From contig DPCJ01000019.1 in NCBI GenBank assembly GCA_003516705.1, positions 387 through 10,894 on the forward strand: a stretch of DNA of 10,508 nucleotides. Reading direction: 5' to 3'. Both the position numbers and the translations under genes were made by a program. The stretch is from Prolixibacteraceae bacterium (lineage in GTDB: Bacteria; Bacteroidota; Bacteroidia; Bacteroidales; Prolixibacteraceae). Position 1 is the first letter of the stretch; each line of letters starts with the position of its first letter. The notes beneath the pieces are model-generated. The model was not told the origin of the DNA. It saw only the letters and a list, made by a program, of their open reading frames with translations, and made no database searches. Positions 1 to 7,509 of the stretch are shown here, one piece after another.

Positions 1-109
1 GTTTCCGACGACCGGTAATAATGATATCGAAGTTATTTTTTGCAAGTAGTAAAGCAGTTGCTTCGCCAATTCCCGAGGAAGCTCCTGTAATTAAGGCAAT
101 TAATCTCAT
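1..109 (-). CDS. Short-chain dehydrogenase/reductase (SDR), N-terminal fragment
   Basis: Only the first 36 codons lie in the window; the rest continues past base 1. The start is the ATG at 109-107 on the minus strand. The peptide begins MRLIALITGASSGIGEA and contains TGASSGIG at residues 8-15, the glycine-rich TGxxxGIG loop that binds the NAD(P)H cofactor in classical SDR enzymes. A hydrophobic second strand follows (about 28-31) and then TGRR (32-35); the arginines there are typical of NADPH-preferring members. The catalytic YxxxK lies outside the window, so substrate and activity cannot be judged. The gene is divergent from the PurL-like gene. A poor -7 match (TAACTTCG, minus strand 140-133) lies upstream but has no -33 partner. 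Confidence 0.88.
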   Translation of the reverse strand, partial: MRLIALITGASSGIGEATALLLAKNNFDIIITGRRK

Positions 110-159
110 GATGTACTGTTTTGATTTAATGACGAAGTTAAAAAAAACAATAAACCTGA

Positions 160-188
160 TTGAAAAACGAGCTTCTTAATTACCTTTG
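160..188 (+). promoter_or_regulatory. Bacteroidota-type promoter for the PurL-like/ubiE/porT operon
   Basis: TTG at 160-162 and TACCTTTG at 181-188 are separated by 18 bp. This matches the primary-sigma promoter of Bacteroidota (-33 TTG, about 19 bp, -7 TAnnTTTG). Transcription would start a few bases after 188. An in-frame TTG codon at 186-188 lies inside the -7 element, so it cannot be the translation start of the gene from this promoter. That supports the ATG at 219. Confidence 0.75.
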
Positions 189-218
189 CGCACTGATAAT
201 GTACAAAACCACAGCAAT

Positions 219-1259
219 ATGAGCGAACTTCTTCAAAAAGAAAATGTGTTTAATATCGATTCGATTCCCGAACCTGCTAACCTTGAAGACGTAATTTATT
301 CTCTGATGGTGAATCCCAATTTATCGAGCATTAATTACTTTAACGATTTTGGCGAATCAAATATTTCTCCCGATGTAATTGGCGATTCTGAAACCGATGA
401 ATCCGGTTTATTCGAAATCGATTTAAATGGAAATAAAATGGTGATGAGTACACATGCATTTCATCATCATCTTCAGAACGATCCGCAAAAAGCCACTGAA
501 ATACTTATTTCGAGGGCAGCGCGTAAAATGATTTGTTTTGGGGCGCAACCCACAACTGTTAGTGCTTTTTTATACCATATTAACTTTGCCGATCCTAACG
601 GACAGTTTATTGCTGCGGGTGCGAAAAAAGGACTCGAAAATGCAGCAGCGAAATTCGGCCTTAAAATCGCTGACCGAAAAATCAGGTTCGACCATTTTTC
701 GCAACATGGACCGGTTCCACCTACGATTATTATCAGCATGATTGGTTTGTTGAGCGATAAGGAAAACATTACCACTCATTCGTTTAAAACAAAGGGGAAT
801 AACATCTTTATGATTGGAAGAACCTCTGACGATATTGGAACTTCGGAATATTTAGAGTTTTACCATGAGATATCTGACTCTCCACTGCCCGAATTTAATA
901 TTCAGGATGAGATTAGAATTCAACATGCAGTGAAAATACTGAATGAACTCAAGTTAATTGAAAGTGCAAGCCCGGTAGGAAAGGGAGGTTTATTTTTTAC
1001 GCTTCTTAGAGCCGCCATTCCAAACGAATTAGGGTTCGATATTACAACTGCAGCCGAGACCCGCATCGATTCGTTTCTATTTGGCGAGGCGATGGGTCGC
1101 ATTCTTGTTGAAGTTTCAGCCGAAAAAGAAGACGAATTTGTGGATATCTTAACCGGCCTGAAAGTTCCATTCTTTACCTTAGGGCATATCACAAAGGGAG
1201 AAATCAGAATTGATGATCAATCACTTGGATTTGTTGATAAAATGACCGTTGGGGCTTAA
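219..1259 (+). CDS. AIR-synthase-related, PurL-like protein
   Basis: A 346-residue protein in the PurM/PurL (AIR synthase-related) superfamily, resembling one half of phosphoribosylformylglycinamidine synthase. The N-terminal AIRS-like domain (about 20-185) contains ARKMICFGAQP (101-111), which fits the conserved 'GA.P' helix of PurL, and a PVPPTIIISMIGLL segment (165-178) that fits PurL's PTP.IGM.GLL strand. The C-terminal domain contains MIGRTSDDIGTSEYL (198-212), equivalent to PurL's LGGSEYL region, and SPVGKGGL (251-258), where PurL normally has D.SDGGL. The acidic residue and serine of that motif are changed, and I see no N-terminal EHCSYK-like histidine motif. It may therefore be a divergent paralogue rather than the purine-pathway enzyme. 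The start is placed at ATG 219 because an upstream in-frame TTG (186) is part of the promoter. The stop overlaps ubiE as TAATG, so translation is probably coupled. Confidence 0.8.
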   Translation: MSELLQKENVFNIDSIPEPANLEDVIYSLMVNPNLSSINYFNDFGESNISPDVIGDSETDESGLFEIDLNGNKMVMSTHAFHHHLQNDPQKATEILISRAARKMICFGAQPTTVSAFLYHINFADPNGQFIAAGAKKGLENAAAKFGLKIADRKIRFDHFSQHGPVPPTIIISMIGLLSDKENITTHSFKTKGNNIFMIGRTSDDIGTSEYLEFYHEISDSPLPEFNIQDEIRIQHAVKILNELKLIESASPVGKGGLFFTLLRAAIPNELGFDITTAAETRIDSFLFGEAMGRILVEVSAEKEDEFVDILTGLKVPFFTLGHITKGEIRIDDQSLGFVDKMTVGA

Positions 1260-1984
1260 TGGCAGCACTACCCGATAAAAATTCAGAGACTTCGAAAAAA
1301 AGACAGGTTGAGGAGATGTTTAACGATATCTCGCCAAAGTACGACCTGCTGAATCATTTGCTTTCGGCTAACATTGATAAATTGTGGCGAAACAGGGTTG
1401 TTCGGATGCTGGAGCAAAGGCAGCCAAAAACAATCATTGACATTGCCACCGGAACAGCAGATTTTGCTTTGGCTGCATCTCGCATAAAAAATTCTATAAT
1501 CACCGGAATTGACATTTCGGAAGGGATGCTTGAAGTTGGGCGTGAGAAAATAAATAAAAAAGGATTAAATGACAGAATTAAGCTTGTGAAAGCTGATTCG
1601 GAAAATCTGCCGTTTGAGCAGGATAGCTTTGATGCTGCAATTGTCGGTTTTGGTGTCCGGAATTTTGAAACACTGAAAAAGGGACTGTCCGAAATTTTCA
1701 GGGTTCTAAAACCCGGAGGTGAGTTTTATGTGCTAGAATTTTCAAGACCGTCAAAAACTCCGGTTAAACAGTTTTATAGTTTTTATTTCACCAGGATTTT
1801 GCCATTGGTGGGGGGGATGATCTCGAAAAACAGGAATGCTTACACCTATTTGCCCGAATCGGTTAATGAGTTTCCGGATGGCGTAAATTTTTTAGCTATT
1901 TTAGCCGAAACGGGTTTTACAGGAACTCAATATTTTGAACAAACTTTTGGAATTGCAACAATATACAAATCCTGTAAACCCTGA
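1259..1984 (+). CDS. ubiE: Demethylmenaquinone methyltransferase (UbiE/MenG)
   Basis: A 241-residue SAM-dependent C-methyltransferase. The family methylates demethylmenaquinone to menaquinone in the last step of menaquinone synthesis; in a menaquinone-only bacterium the better name is menG. Visible family marks: VEEMFNDISPKYDLLNHLLS (17-36), the UbiE N-terminal signature; DIATGTADFA (61-70), SAM motif I; GIDIS (83-87), the acidic ribose-binding position; FGVRN (131-135); RVLKPGGEF (148-156); YTYLPESV (195-202), the second UbiE signature; and the ending FGIATIYKSCKP. Length is normal for the family. Its ATG overlaps the stop of the PurL-like gene by one base (TAATG), and porT follows 49 bp later, so all three are probably co-transcribed. 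The enzyme is expected to be cytosolic or at the inner face of the membrane. No oddities seen. Confidence 0.95.
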   Translation: MAALPDKNSETSKKRQVEEMFNDISPKYDLLNHLLSANIDKLWRNRVVRMLEQRQPKTIIDIATGTADFALAASRIKNSIITGIDISEGMLEVGREKINKKGLNDRIKLVKADSENLPFEQDSFDAAIVGFGVRNFETLKKGLSEIFRVLKPGGEFYVLEFSRPSKTPVKQFYSFYFTRILPLVGGMISKNRNAYTYLPESVNEFPDGVNFLAILAETGFTGTQYFEQTFGIATIYKSCKP

Positions 1985-2033
1985 AATTTGTGATTGACGC
2001 AATAAATCAGGCAAAATAATGTTTTTGTGAAAA

Positions 2034-2804
2034 GTGAAATCTGAAAAAGTGAAACAGTTTTTTGTATCGATATTATTTCTTTTGGTTTTAATTAATGGTT
2101 TTGCACAAAAGCAAAAGGTTAATTACCTCACTACTTTTGATGAAAAGCGGATTCATTTTGGTTTTACACTTGGAATGAATTATCTCGATTTTGATGTTAC
2201 AAACTACAACCCAATCGGTGAAAATGATGAGTTTGTTCCAATGGATCAGGATAAACTTTCAATAAATGAAGGAAGTATTGTAAGAAGTGATGTTCAAACG
2301 CTTATTCCTGGGTTTACGGTTGCCATTGTTTCGAGTTTAAGGCTTACAGAAGATCTTGATCTTCGGTTTTTACCAGGGATGTCGTTTGGTGAAAGGAAAT
2401 TAACATACAATATTCCAGTTATCGATATCAATAGTTATCAGCCACTGACTTATTATTCAATAAAATCCACATTTCTTGATTTTCCGCTACTGATAAAGTA
2501 CAAAGCACGCCGCATTAACAACGACAGGCCTTATATTATTTTTGGCGGAGCTTACCGTCAGGATATTTCGAGAACAGCAAAGGAAGATCTTGTAAAACTT
2601 ACGAGCCCAGGTTTTTATGCCGAGGCGGGTGGTGGCTGGGATCATTACTTCCCGTTTTTTCGTTTTTCGGTTGAAGGGAAATTCAGTTTTGGATTAAACA
2701 ACCAGCTGGGTCCAACACCCACGGGGTCGCAGGCACGATATTATTCACAGTCGATTAAGAATTTACGGTCAACAATTTTTACGCTTTCATTTCACTTCGA
2801 ATAG
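2034..2804 (+). CDS. porT: PorT family protein, type IX secretion system
   Basis: A 256-residue protein resembling the PorT/SprT family, an outer-membrane-associated component needed for type IX secretion and, in gliding species, motility. A signal peptide is visible: positively charged start (MKSEKVKQ), hydrophobic core FFVSILFLLVLINGF (9-23) and a likely cut after A24. The mature part is rich in alternating aromatic/hydrophobic strands such as IHFGFTLGMNYLDFDV and ends in TIFTLSFHFE, as expected of an eight-strand-type beta-barrel of the OmpW/PorT fold. No in-frame ATG precedes the signal peptide. The start is GTG, at 2034 or possibly 2049; the only nearby in-frame ATG (2019) hits a stop after three codons. 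It follows ubiE closely, an arrangement I recall from other Bacteroidota. Its last 13 bp overlap the opposing methyltransferase gene. Confidence 0.82.
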   Translation: MKSEKVKQFFVSILFLLVLINGFAQKQKVNYLTTFDEKRIHFGFTLGMNYLDFDVTNYNPIGENDEFVPMDQDKLSINEGSIVRSDVQTLIPGFTVAIVSSLRLTEDLDLRFLPGMSFGERKLTYNIPVIDINSYQPLTYYSIKSTFLDFPLLIKYKARRINNDRPYIIFGGAYRQDISRTAKEDLVKLTSPGFYAEAGGGWDHYFPFFRFSVEGKFSFGLNNQLGPTPTGSQARYYSQSIKNLRSTIFTLSFHFE

Positions 2805-3568
2805 TTGAACTGTCGTTTAAATTCAGCGCAAATAACCGCTGTAGCAACGGCTACATTTAACGATTCTGCACCTTTATTGTTTACCGCGAATTGAGGGATA
2901 CTCACTCTTCTGTCAATTCTTCCGGCAATTTGGCCATTTATTCCATTCCCTTCGTTGCCCATTATCAGCAATGTTTTTTTATTTAAGTCGGATGTATAAA
3001 TGTTTTCGCCATCAAGAAAAGCTCCGCAAATTTTTACTCCACTTGCATGCGCTATTGTTTCAACCTTGTCGAATGTTGATGTAATCACATCAACTCTGCA
3101 AAACGAACCCATGCTTGCCTGAATGACTTTTGGGTTAAACAGATCGGCACAACCGGGTGAACAATAAACTTGTTTTATTCCGAACCAGTCGCAAATACGT
3201 ATGATGGTTCCCATATTTCCCGGGTCCTGTACATCATCGAGGAAGAGCGTCAGGGGTTCAGTCATTTCTGAGGGAAATTTTATTGGTGCAGGAAGCTGGC
3301 ATATTGCAATACAGTTTTGTGGAGTTTTCAGTAAACTGGCCTTTTTGATTTCATCCTGCAAAACTTCGATAACTGCTGATGCCTTAGATAAATTAAACGA
3401 ATGTTTCTCTAAAAATGTATTTGTAACAAAAAGTCGTTCAATTTTAAAACCTGAACTTAGAACTTCTGAAACAATTTTATCTCCTTCAACTACAAACAGA
3501 TTTTCTTCAATTCTGTTTTTTTTATCCAAAAGCGATTTTATCAGTTTTATCGTATTTTTACCAATCAT
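2792..3568 (-). CDS. TrmH/SpoU-family RNA 2'-O-ribose methyltransferase
   Basis: A 258-residue SPOUT-class enzyme that would transfer a methyl group from SAM to a ribose 2'-OH of rRNA or tRNA. An N-terminal substrate-binding domain (about 1-95), with FVVEGDKIVSE at 25-35, matches the SpoU_sub_bind fold. The C-terminal knotted catalytic domain shows all three motifs: motif 1, DDVQDPGNMGTIIR (111-124), with N118 and R124; motif 2, LLIMGNEGNGI (200-210); motif 3, around VSIPQ (222-226) through ESLNVAVA (235-242), with N238. Length is usual for the RlmB/TrmH-like '23S rRNA methyltransferase' type, but the exact nucleotide target cannot be read from the sequence. It is convergent with porT (13-bp overlap) and divergent from the TamL-like gene, sharing its upstream region. 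Confidence 0.9.
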   Translation of the reverse strand: MIGKNTIKLIKSLLDKKNRIEENLFVVEGDKIVSEVLSSGFKIERLFVTNTFLEKHSFNLSKASAVIEVLQDEIKKASLLKTPQNCIAICQLPAPIKFPSEMTEPLTLFLDDVQDPGNMGTIIRICDWFGIKQVYCSPGCADLFNPKVIQASMGSFCRVDVITSTFDKVETIAHASGVKICGAFLDGENIYTSDLNKKTLLIMGNEGNGINGQIAGRIDRRVSIPQFAVNNKGAESLNVAVATAVICAEFKRQFNYSK

Positions 3569-3601
3569 CAGTTATAAACAGCAGTGTGTAATTAAATGAA
3601 T

Positions 3602-3609
3602 CAAAGTTA
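3602..3609 (-). promoter_or_regulatory. -7 element of the methyltransferase promoter
   Basis: Reading the minus strand, TAACTTTG runs from 3609 to 3602, an exact TAnnTTTG match, about 34 bases before the ATG at 3568. No TTG is seen at the right distance for a -33 element; the nearest, at 3623-3621, is only 11 bp away. The region where its -33 should sit overlaps the -7 element of the opposing gene. Confidence 0.5.
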
Positions 3610-3633
3610 AAGTTTCTGGACAAAACACTTCAT

Positions 3634-3641
3634 TATTTTTG
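3634..3641 (+). promoter_or_regulatory. -7 element of the TamL-like gene promoter
   Basis: TATTTTTG at 3634-3641 matches TAnnTTTG and ends 13 bases before the ATG at 3655, so the leader would be very short, roughly ten bases or fewer. The -33 position (around 3613-3616) reads TTTC rather than TTG, so the promoter is only half-supported. It lies back-to-back with the methyltransferase promoter. Confidence 0.45.
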
Positions 3642-3654
3642 CAGTATAAAAACA

Positions 3655-5997
3655 ATGACCTCAATTTTGAGTAATATCATTAGTAGAGTAAAATTTTTGC
3701 ATACGGCCATTCTGTTGAGTGGCTTACTACTGTTTTCCTGTTCGCCAGTAAAATTTGTTCCTGAAGATAAATACCTTATTAGCAAAGTCCAGGTTGAAAT
3801 TGACAATGAAAAAATGAGTAAAGAAAGTGCCCGTGTTCTTGTTAAGCAAAAAGAAAACTACAAAATACTCGGTTTTTTTAAGTTTCACCTGCACGTGTAC
3901 AATCTTTCTTCGAAAAAGAAACAGGACGATTGGCTAAAAAGAATTGGTGAAGCTCCACAGGTTTACGATGAAGGATTGGCACAAAAATCGGAAGAGCAGC
4001 TGATTCAGTATGCCCACAGCAAAGGATTTTTTAAAGCGGAAGTTCAAACTGATCTGAAACTGAAAGAAAAAAAGCGGAAAGCGGAGTTAGTTTTCAACCT
4101 AAAAGCAGGAGAGCAATACACAATACAACGAATTAATTACCAAATTAAAGACTCAGTTCTGCAGGAATTGTATTTTAATAGTACAATTAAACCGAATGTA
4201 AAGCCGGGAGATGCCTTTGATATTGAAAACCTGGAGAAACATCAGGCTGATATTGTAAAGTTATTTAAGGAAAATGGATATTTTTATTTTTCGAAGGATG
4301 ATGTAAAGTTTATTGCCGACAGTTCGGTTTATTCGAAACAAGTACTTGTCGATTTATTAATCAGGCCTGCAAAAAACAGCCAGCTAGATTCATCAAAAGT
4401 ATTTCAACCATTTTACCTGAATAACTTTTATATTTCGGTTTTACCCGGAAATTCTCCGGTTACTGTCAGCCGAGATTCTGCTTCTGTTTTTTCCGATACG
4501 CTTGTGTGGGGCAACTCAACTTTATATCAAAACGATAAGGTGAAATATCCGCCCGCGCTGTTTGACCGGACACTGCAGCTGAAAAAGGGTGCTCTTTATA
4601 ATAATTCGGAGGTTGAAAATGCGTTTAATGCTTTCACTCGTTTACGCCAGTTTCGGTTTGTTGATATTCAGTTTGCCGAAGTTCCGGCAGTTAATGATTC
4701 AAATTTGTTAGACTGTTACATTCGGTTGGCTCCATTAAATAAACAGGCAACCTCTTTTGATATTGAGGGTACAAACACTTCAGGAAATTTTGGGGTAGCA
4801 GGAAATCTGACCTATCAACACCGGAACTTATTCAGAGGAGCTGAAGTTTTTCAGATGAGTTTCAGAGGTGGAGTGGAGCGTTTACAAAACCAGAACAATG
4901 GAAGTAATTTTAATACTACTGAACTTGGGGTTGAAACTAGCCTGATGATTCCACAATTACTCGGCCCGGGAAGTTTCATTCATCAGTTTGAACGATTTTT
5001 ACCCAAAACTGTGATTACACTTGGGTACAATTACCAGCGCCGACCCGAATATACAAGAACAATAAGCAATGTTAAGTTTGGTTACGATTGGAAATCGACA
5101 GAAGATATCCGACATATTTGGAACGTACTCGATTATAACAAAGTAAAAGTATATGATTACGATCCGGAATTTATCGAAGGTATTCGGGACCTGTATATCA
5201 AAAGCAGTTTTACCGACCACCTTATTTTTGCAATGAATTATTCCTGGATTTTTAACAACCAGCGATTAACCAAAATCAAGAACTATACTTATGTAAGGTT
5301 TAATGTAGAATCATCAGGTAACCTGCTTTGGGCCATTTCAGAGCTGGCTAATCGGGATAAATACCAGGAAGTTGATTCACTTGGTAATATTATGACCGAA
5401 TATTACCAGGCCTTTAATACCCGGTTTGCACAATATGTGAAAGGCGATTTTGAATATAGCCGGAGTTTTATTATCGACAAATTTAACTCGATAGTTGGGC
5501 GAACGTTTTTGGGTATTGGAATACCGTTCGGTAATTTCGATGTTTTGCCATTCGAAAAAAAGTATTTTTCAGGTGGTGCCAATGGAATCAGGGCCTGGCC
5601 TGTGCGTTCGCTTGGCCCTGGAACTTACAAAGCTTCCTCTGGAGAGTATCCGAACCAGACTGCCGATATAAAATTGGAAGCCAACCTTGAGTACAGGTTT
5701 AAACTCATCGCTTTTATAGAGGGAGCATTGTTTATTGATGCAGGAAATATTTGGGCAATTAACGAAAAAGACAACCGGCTGGGGGCACAGTTTAAATTCA
5801 ATAGTTTTTACAAACAACTTGCTTTAGGAACCGGTACCGGTCTCAGGTTCGATATGAGTTATTTTATCCTGAGACTTGATTTGGGGATGAAGCTTCGCGA
5901 TCCTTCGGTACTTAATAATAATGGCTGGATTATAGGAAGTCGTCAACTTACAAGCAATGATTTCAATTTTACATTTGCAATTGGCTATCCATTTTAA
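3655..5997 (+). CDS. tamL: BamA/TamA-family (Omp85) outer-membrane lipoprotein, TamL-like
   Basis: A 780-residue Omp85 protein. It starts with a lipoprotein signal: hydrophobic stretch about 14-28 and lipobox LFSC with the acylated cysteine at C29. POTRA-like alpha/beta repeats fill about 32-360 (for example SEEQLIQYAHSKGFFKAEV and HQADIVKLFKENGYFYF, each the helix and turn of a POTRA). A beta-barrel covers about 365-780. It includes the loop-6 motif region GGANGIRAWPVRSLGPG from residue 640 (IRAW, 645-648, in place of VRGF/Y) and ends in FTFAIGYPF, with the C-terminal aromatic typical of barrels. Lipidated Omp85 proteins of Bacteroidota are known as TamL, related to TamA; a role in inserting or moving outer-membrane proteins is inferred. 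The usual partner TamB is not adjacent here. The symbol is by similarity only; plain 'BamA/TamA family protein' is the safer name. Confidence 0.85.
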   Translation: MTSILSNIISRVKFLHTAILLSGLLLFSCSPVKFVPEDKYLISKVQVEIDNEKMSKESARVLVKQKENYKILGFFKFHLHVYNLSSKKKQDDWLKRIGEAPQVYDEGLAQKSEEQLIQYAHSKGFFKAEVQTDLKLKEKKRKAELVFNLKAGEQYTIQRINYQIKDSVLQELYFNSTIKPNVKPGDAFDIENLEKHQADIVKLFKENGYFYFSKDDVKFIADSSVYSKQVLVDLLIRPAKNSQLDSSKVFQPFYLNNFYISVLPGNSPVTVSRDSASVFSDTLVWGNSTLYQNDKVKYPPALFDRTLQLKKGALYNNSEVENAFNAFTRLRQFRFVDIQFAEVPAVNDSNLLDCYIRLAPLNKQATSFDIEGTNTSGNFGVAGNLTYQHRNLFRGAEVFQMSFRGGVERLQNQNNGSNFNTTELGVETSLMIPQLLGPGSFIHQFERFLPKTVITLGYNYQRRPEYTRTISNVKFGYDWKSTEDIRHIWNVLDYNKVKVYDYDPEFIEGIRDLYIKSSFTDHLIFAMNYSWIFNNQRLTKIKNYTYVRFNVESSGNLLWAISELANRDKYQEVDSLGNIMTEYYQAFNTRFAQYVKGDFEYSRSFIIDKFNSIVGRTFLGIGIPFGNFDVLPFEKKYFSGGANGIRAWPVRSLGPGTYKASSGEYPNQTADIKLEANLEYRFKLIAFIEGALFIDAGNIWAINEKDNRLGAQFKFNSFYKQLALGTGTGLRFDMSYFILRLDLGMKLRDPSVLNNNGWIIGSRQLTSNDFNFTFAIGYPF

Positions 5998-6070
5998 ATT
6001 TGGTTTTTATTACAACTTTTTGTGTATGGAATGCTTATATTTTTTGCATTTTTGGCACGAAAAATAACCT

Positions 6071-6091
6071 GAATCGATAGTTAACCGATTC
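6071..6091. repeat. Inverted repeat in the leader of the transporter gene
   Basis: GAATCG (6071-6076) and CGATTC (6086-6091) form a perfect 6-bp inverted repeat with a 9-bp spacer. The spacer contains the palindrome GTTAAC (6080-6085). It lies 29 bp before the transporter start. It could be an operator or a small hairpin in the mRNA leader, but the arms are short enough for chance in AT-rich DNA. Confidence 0.35.
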
Positions 6092-6119
6092 GTTTAATAA
6101 CAAATTTAAAAAATACAAT

Positions 6120-7481
6120 ATGTCAGGAATTCCTTCTCCCCGTGAATCATTCGGATCAAAATTTGGGATTATTGCAGCTACTGCTGGTTCTGCTGTAGGA
6201 CTTGGCAACATCTGGAGATACCCGTATATCACCGGTGAAAACGGCGGAGCAGCTTTTATTTTAATTTATCTTTTGATTGTAATTGCGATTGGAATTCCGG
6301 TAATGCTTTCTGAGCTTGCCATCGGACGAAGAGCTCAACAAAATGTATATGGTTCGTTTCGAAAATTGGCTCCGAACCGACCCTGGTATCTTATCGGATT
6401 GATGGGTGTGGTTGCAGCATTTATGATTCTGGCATTTTACACTGTGGTGGCTGGTTGGACGCTTGAATATTTATATCAATCTTTTATTGGCGGATTTCAT
6501 GGTAAATCACCAGAGGAACTGGTTGGCATGTATAATGGTTTTATCGGAAGTTCCACACGTCCATTGATCTGGTTTTTTGTTTTTATGGGATTAACAGCAT
6601 TTATTGTGGCGGCCGGAGTTAAAAATGGAATCGAGAAGTCAACCAAAATTCTTATGCCACTTTTGTTTGTCATACTTATCGTTTTGATAGTCAGATCGGT
6701 TACTTTGCCAGGCGCTGCAAAAGGAATTTCATTTTTGTTTAAACCCGATTTCAGTAAAATAACAGCTACTACTTTTCTGATGGCACTTGGCCAGGCATTT
6801 TTCTCTTTGAGCATTGGGATGGGGACTTTGATTACTTATGGTTCGTACATCCAAAAAAGAGATAATCTTGCAACAACTGCATTGTCAGTTATTTTTACCG
6901 ATACTTTGGTTGCGGTATTGGCTGGTATTGCTATTTTCCCGGCAGTTTTTGCATTCAATATTGCACCTGAATCAGGTCCGGGACTTGCCTTTATTACTTT
7001 GCCAAATATCTTCGAACAAATGACTGGTGGAACAATTTTCTCTATCATGTTTTTCACCCTTTTAGGAGTAGCTGCGCTTACTTCAACAATTTCGGTTTTA
7101 GAAGTAATAGTTGCTTTTTTTGTTGAAGAATTAAAAATGAAAAGAAGTGCAGCTACGTGGTTGGCAACATTATCTGTTTCTGCTCTTGGGGTTTTATGTG
7201 TGTTGTCAACAAGCTCGCTTGCTAATTTCAAATTGTTTGATAAAACAGTTTTTGAATTGATGGATTTTACAACAGCGAATGTGCTACTTCCCATCGGCGG
7301 ATTATTCATCGTAATTTTTGTGGCCTGGTTTTTTGGTCGCGATAAAGCCAAAGAAGAGCTTTCGAATAACGGACAACTTAAAGCACGATACATTCCTTTA
7401 TTTTTATTTGTTATAAAGTTTATTGCTCCATTGGCGATTGCATTTGTTTTTCTTCAGGGGATTGGATTAATCAAATTGTAA
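6120..7481 (+). CDS. Sodium-dependent transporter, SNF/NSS family
   Basis: A 453-residue inner-membrane symporter of the sodium:neurotransmitter symporter family, which couples Na+ entry to uptake of amino acids or similar small amines. The family signature GSAVGLGNIWRYPY (23-36) marks the unwound first helix that binds Na+ and substrate; NGGAAF (41-46) follows it. I count 11 hydrophobic segments, at about 15-36, 43-66, 93-117, 149-168, 177-196, 216-245, 252-283, 303-333, 344-363, 376-405 and 429-453. Eleven helices rather than twelve is common in bacterial members such as MhsT and Tyt1. GQAFFSLSIGMGTLITYGSY (about 225-244) is the typical helix-6 region. Substrate cannot be read from sequence; the gene stands alone. 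No clean promoter is seen in the 122 bp upstream, though T-rich near-matches occur at 6038-6046 and 6047-6054. Confidence 0.93.
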   Translation: MSGIPSPRESFGSKFGIIAATAGSAVGLGNIWRYPYITGENGGAAFILIYLLIVIAIGIPVMLSELAIGRRAQQNVYGSFRKLAPNRPWYLIGLMGVVAAFMILAFYTVVAGWTLEYLYQSFIGGFHGKSPEELVGMYNGFIGSSTRPLIWFFVFMGLTAFIVAAGVKNGIEKSTKILMPLLFVILIVLIVRSVTLPGAAKGISFLFKPDFSKITATTFLMALGQAFFSLSIGMGTLITYGSYIQKRDNLATTALSVIFTDTLVAVLAGIAIFPAVFAFNIAPESGPGLAFITLPNIFEQMTGGTIFSIMFFTLLGVAALTSTISVLEVIVAFFVEELKMKRSAATWLATLSVSALGVLCVLSTSSLANFKLFDKTVFELMDFTTANVLLPIGGLFIVIFVAWFFGRDKAKEELSNNGQLKARYIPLFLFVIKFIAPLAIAFVFLQGIGLIKL

Positions 7482-7509
7482 AATACTGTTTCATAAACCC
7501 CTGATTTGG

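Noticed and set aside
186..218. Upstream TTG start for the PurL-like gene, giving 11 more residues
   Set aside because: The TTG is the end of the -7 promoter element TACCTTTG, so it should not be in the mRNA; the extra residues also look non-conserved. ATG 219 was chosen.
3201..3599. 132-residue plus-strand frame opposite the RNA methyltransferase
   Set aside because: The minus strand carries all three TrmH/SpoU motifs in order; this frame is its antisense shadow with no recognisable domain.
6017..6054. Possible promoter for the transporter gene
   Set aside because: TAnnnTTTG at 6038-6046 has one base too many, and CATTTTTG at 6047-6054 has a wrong first base; neither has a -33 TTG at a suitable distance.
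6836..7393. Long open frame on the minus strand inside the transporter gene
   Set aside because: It lies wholly opposite a clear SNF-family gene, its composition is serine/threonine/lysine-rich as expected of an antisense shadow, and it matches no family I recognise.
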